A DNA stretch of 64,000 bases, taken from positions 6,303,501 through 6,367,500 of the forward strand of contig NC_054084.1 in the NCBI RefSeq assembly GCF_017562075.2, in the 5' to 3' direction. Source of the DNA: Anopheles merus (taxonomy: Eukaryota > Arthropoda > Insecta > Diptera > Culicidae). Within the stretch, counting starts at the first letter, position 1. Each line of letters begins with the position of its first letter. A program made the translations under genes and the position numbers. Below, one piece after another: positions 60,736 through 64,000 of this stretch. Under the pieces are notes generated by a model. That model had not been told where the DNA came from. It saw only the letters and a program-made list of their open reading frames with translations, and did not search any database.

Positions 60736-63382
60736 TTGAAAATAATATTCGTTGCGCGCACTACATCCTCCGCAAATCCATTTGCGACGCTCGTCTACAT
60801 CCTTTTCGTGGCAGTTTAATTTGTCTGATAACGAGCAATTAATAGCTCGTGCGGCTGTACTGTACATCCGTGCTTGCCCTTAAATCGTACCGGACGGTCA
60901 CGTAAACGATTGTCAAGTGTTTAAATCGATTTACGTTAATTGCTACTCTGCCATCAGCTTTGCTGTGTTTTAGTCTTTGCGCTAATATGCCCAGTGCTGG
61001 GGTAAAAAGCAGTAGCATACCTGGTAGCACACAAAAAGAGCAAACAGTTTACAGTAAAAATACCAACCACCGCCGGCTTTCCGTTCGGTTTTACAGATAT
61101 TGATAAAAAAAGAAAGAAAAGCACACAGGCATACACAGGCCAAACAATTTCTATTGCGCGCCTGTTCAGGAACGAGTTTGCCAGCTTGCTTTTTTAGTGT
61201 TTACCCACCATTGCCAACGGTTCGTTGGTGGAAACTGTTCCGAAGTATCGTTAGCTAGCAGCACCACGGCCGCCGTGTTGGCTCCATTGTTCTTAGAAGC
61301 GATGGCGATCCGATTGTTTGTTTGGCTTTTCGAGTGGGTTGGGTTGGTTGGTTTCAACTTCGTTTGCTTTCGTTCGCCTGTGGGCGCGGAAAAAAGCGAG
61401 AAAAAAAAATTGCGAACAACACGGCAAGGCGGTGGAGGCTTTTATACTTTCCTTTCGGCTTTTTTTTCATTGTTGTAGCGGCACTGGTACCACAATATTT
61501 ATCCACACAGTGTGCCACAGTGTATGGGAGGGAGGAACAGAAACAATGAGCAAATTGTTTGCGGCACTTGAAAACGTTTAGATTTTTGGTCTCACTTTTA
61601 GGGGTTTTTTTTCATTCTGCGGGAACATTCAATGCCTCCCACGAGATGGAAAGGGTGGAAGAATAGAAAATCTATACCAAGATATGCTTTATGTTAGCGT
61701 CTGAGCTGTGTTTGCTTGTGACGCGAGGCGTGTTTTCGCGACTACAGGAAGTTTGTTGGAAATTCGTTTCAATAAAGAGATCTTGTTTACATTAATATTT
61801 CAAATAAACTTCCGACGGATGGTTGTTTTGACTGCGGAATGGAAATGCACGCTGCGCGCTGGGAAATAATTTCGAAATCTATTTATTGTGATTATTTGCA
61901 GAACCGATACTTGCAGTCACTATACTTGGTTCCTTTTATTTTTATAGACGAGAGAAGCAAAGTAAAGTGTCTAAAGGCATGCAATTCCCTCTATTTACGC
62001 AATTTGAAGTTCAATACAATTTAAAGGAAAACTCTCTCTCTCTCTCCCAAACCTGCGAAATAAGAATTTCATATAAAATATCTCGTCTATAAGTTTCCAA
62101 CCTCATTTACCAGCAGAAAAAATCGATACTCCGCGCCTCCATTTCGCATGGTTGGCGTGTGCTGCACAACTTCTTTCACGGGATTTCTTACACCTCATTA
62201 GCTCGTGTGCACCGTTTACCCTTTTAATTATGGTTCGCCCGTCCATACACTCTGTGCCATGTTGTTTTTTTATACCACGCATCCAGGCCATGAGTGTCGC
62301 ACCAATTTATTTAGCAGCTCATTAATCCATCGTCAATGGAACACGTCGAGCAGCAGAGTTCGCTGATGGTTTCACTATCTAGCGCCAGTTCAAACAGCTG
62401 CTTTGCTGGATTTGTGTTTTGGTTCCAATCGCTATATTACTGCAGTTTATGAATGGTATATGGTACGAATGGTAAAAATTATGGTAAACCCCCTGAATAT
62501 TTTCATATTTGCTGTCTTACTATATTGTTTTCCTCTTTATTCTCCTACCTGTATATGGTTTGGAGGTGGTCTGTGTATTTTTTTTATAAAGCGCGCTTAA
62601 AAGACACGTAAAACCTTCCCGCATTCAGTGCCATCTCACGCCAGTCATATCCGATTCACGCCTCATATACTTCAATCCGGAAATTGATCATAAAACTCCG
62701 GAAAGGGCTGCATCATTAAACCTGTTTCCTGGCTGTACGGTAATCGACCCCTTGGTTTTGTGCCATCCCCAGCATAACATGGTAAGCAACATATGGGGGA
62801 AAATGGTAAGCCCTAGAATGAGTTTGAAGTTTTTTGGAGCTTAAGTTTTGTTCTGGAGCTTATACGGTTCCACGGCACCTTGCTTGAACAACTACTTAAC
62901 AAAACCTACGGAACAAAGTAACGCAGAACTATCGAAACAAAGTCTCCCCAAAGAGAGTCATCAAATGGCTAGCAAACTGAGAATGATAAAGTAACGTAGT
63001 AGAGTCAGAACCCTCCCAGGAACTAACCGTCCGTCCGTTTAAAGTGCTCGCAAGCACATCCTTCTTTTACCGCACAGGATACACGGCAACCGGCCGAAAC
63101 GTTTGCTTTAATGCTAACGAAACACTGCGATTCCACGGCGGAAACACTCCATTTACCGGCTCCCGATAGCGGAACTGAGCAGCTAAAACCATCGGGCTCT
63201 GAAACCGGATGGAATCGATTGGCGGTTGTGAACCTGCGGTGAGCCAAGTGAGCAGCATTCGGATTGTACACGTTTTATTCGCCAGCACACACATTCCTTC
63301 GAGGGTTTACCTTTATGTCTTCACCTACCACGGATAAGAAAGTAATGGTTTTTTCGGGGCTTTGGGGCAAAATTTTGTTGCC

Positions 63383-63439
63383 ATCCTCATCCTCCTCCTC
63401 CTCCTTCTCCTCCTTCTCCTCCTTCTCCTCCTTCTCCTG
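63383..63439. repeat. (CTCCTT)n / CTC-rich repeat
   Basis: Four to five CTCCTT units after a CTC run. It produces a spurious poly-Leu frame on + and poly-Arg on -. Confidence 0.85.
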
Positions 63440-63640
63440 ATTGCCATCAACCAGTTGTGCGGTTTGTACTGCTTTTCATGTCCGCGCGATGGGAGAGGTT
63501 CTAAAGGATATACCGCGCTCTTGGAGCGGTTTGAAGTTTTACACGACCACTCCAAACGGCAACGGGTCGCGGGAGACTAATGAAGGCTGCTGTTAGTTTT
63601 AGCAGAGGCCGAAAACTTTTACTCGCCATCGATCCGCTGA

Positions 63641-63650
63641 GTGTGTGTGT

Positions 63651-63711
<61 letters not shown>

Positions 63712-63720
63712 CAGTAGTAG
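63641..63720. repeat. (GT)n followed by (GTA)n repeat
   Basis: Six GT units grade into about 23 GTA units, with a single GCA interruption near 63711. The runs read as poly-Ser or poly-Val on + and poly-Thr on -. Confidence 0.95.
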
Positions 63721-64000
63721 GATCCATATCCTGGGGTTTGTTGAAAACAGCGTCAATATTTGCCCACGCTTCCAGCGTCCTTGTCCAGCACACAATGGAG
63801 CGCATGAATTATGGTTTGTTGAGCTTGGATTGGAGCTGTTTTCCTGGAGTGCGCGCTGGTGCAGCTTTCATAGAGTGAACGCACATTAATGCACAGGGAA
63901 GCACCGAAAACTTTCCCACAGCTTCGAGTGAAATTTGCATGCATAGGTTTTTACGAATTTTGCGGAAACCGCTGGCCCGGTAGCGGCTGAAGAGGACTTG

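Larger units (their letters stand above)
60600..64000. other. Non-coding DNA right of the receptor gene
   Basis: Contains the receptor poly(A) signal, A/T-rich DNA and two trinucleotide or hexanucleotide repeats near the end. No coding exon was recognised. If the 34.5-45 kb gene continues past the window, this is still part of its intron. Confidence 0.5.

Noticed and set aside
63362..63580. ORF with a poly-Leu run resembling a signal peptide
   Set aside because: Generated by the CTCCTT repeat.
1..64000. CRISPR arrays, tRNA and rRNA genes
   Set aside because: No spaced identical repeats of CRISPR type, and no cloverleaf or rRNA block was recognised by eye; small tRNAs could still be missed without a covariance-model scan.

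Overview
The window looks like nuclear DNA of a mosquito, most likely an Anopheles. Short GT-AG introns, GC-rich exons set in AT-rich and microsatellite-rich non-coding DNA, dipteran-style TATA/initiator promoters and the protein set all point that way: animal Myb, RNASEH2B, Snapin, Hoip/SNU13, LARP7, a CRAL-TRIO protein, Hs2st, ABHD4/5, Brambleberry and a divergent insect ionotropic receptor. The genus is an inference, because nothing could be searched. Exon boundaries were assigned by hand from GT-AG sites and checked by reading-frame phase.

Region 1 (1-12.2 kb) is compact. The 3' half of Myb (+) is followed by RNASEH2B (+). RNASEH2B converges on Snapin (-), with about 150 bp between stop codons. 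Snapin is head-to-head with hoip/SNU13 (+) across about 590 bp. Hoip converges on Larp7 (-), and a CRAL-TRIO lipid-transfer gene (-) follows. Most of these are nuclear or housekeeping functions: cell-cycle transcription, ribonucleotide removal, U4 and box C/D RNP assembly, and 7SK RNP. The exceptions are Snapin (BLOC-1/BORC trafficking) and the CRAL-TRIO protein.

Region 2 (12.2-22.6 kb) has no convincing coding sequence. It is best read as upstream or first-intron DNA of the CRAL-TRIO gene. It holds two similar minus-strand TATA plus initiator-like modules, near 14.2 and 18.2 kb, several microsatellites and a fold-back repeat built from an ACTCCG-type unit.

Region 3 (22.6-31.4 kb) holds Hs2st (-), divergent from an ABHD4/5 (pummelig-like) lipase gene (+). 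That is followed in tandem by a Brambleberry/Kar5-family nuclear-fusion gene (+) with a C-terminal Cys/His motif.

Region 4 (31.4-64 kb) is dominated by one large plus-strand gene of unknown function: a signal-peptide exon at 34.5 kb, a Cys-rich SUEL-lectin-like exon at 37.3 kb and a long disordered exon at 44.0-45.0 kb. Its third exon ends in an open splice donor and no later exon was recognised, so its last intron probably runs past the end of the window (at least 19 kb). A compact five-exon ionotropic receptor (59.0-60.6 kb, +) with its own TATA box and poly(A) signal lies there and would be nested. A 134-bp piggyBac-type miniature element sits in the same stretch at 48.26 kb.
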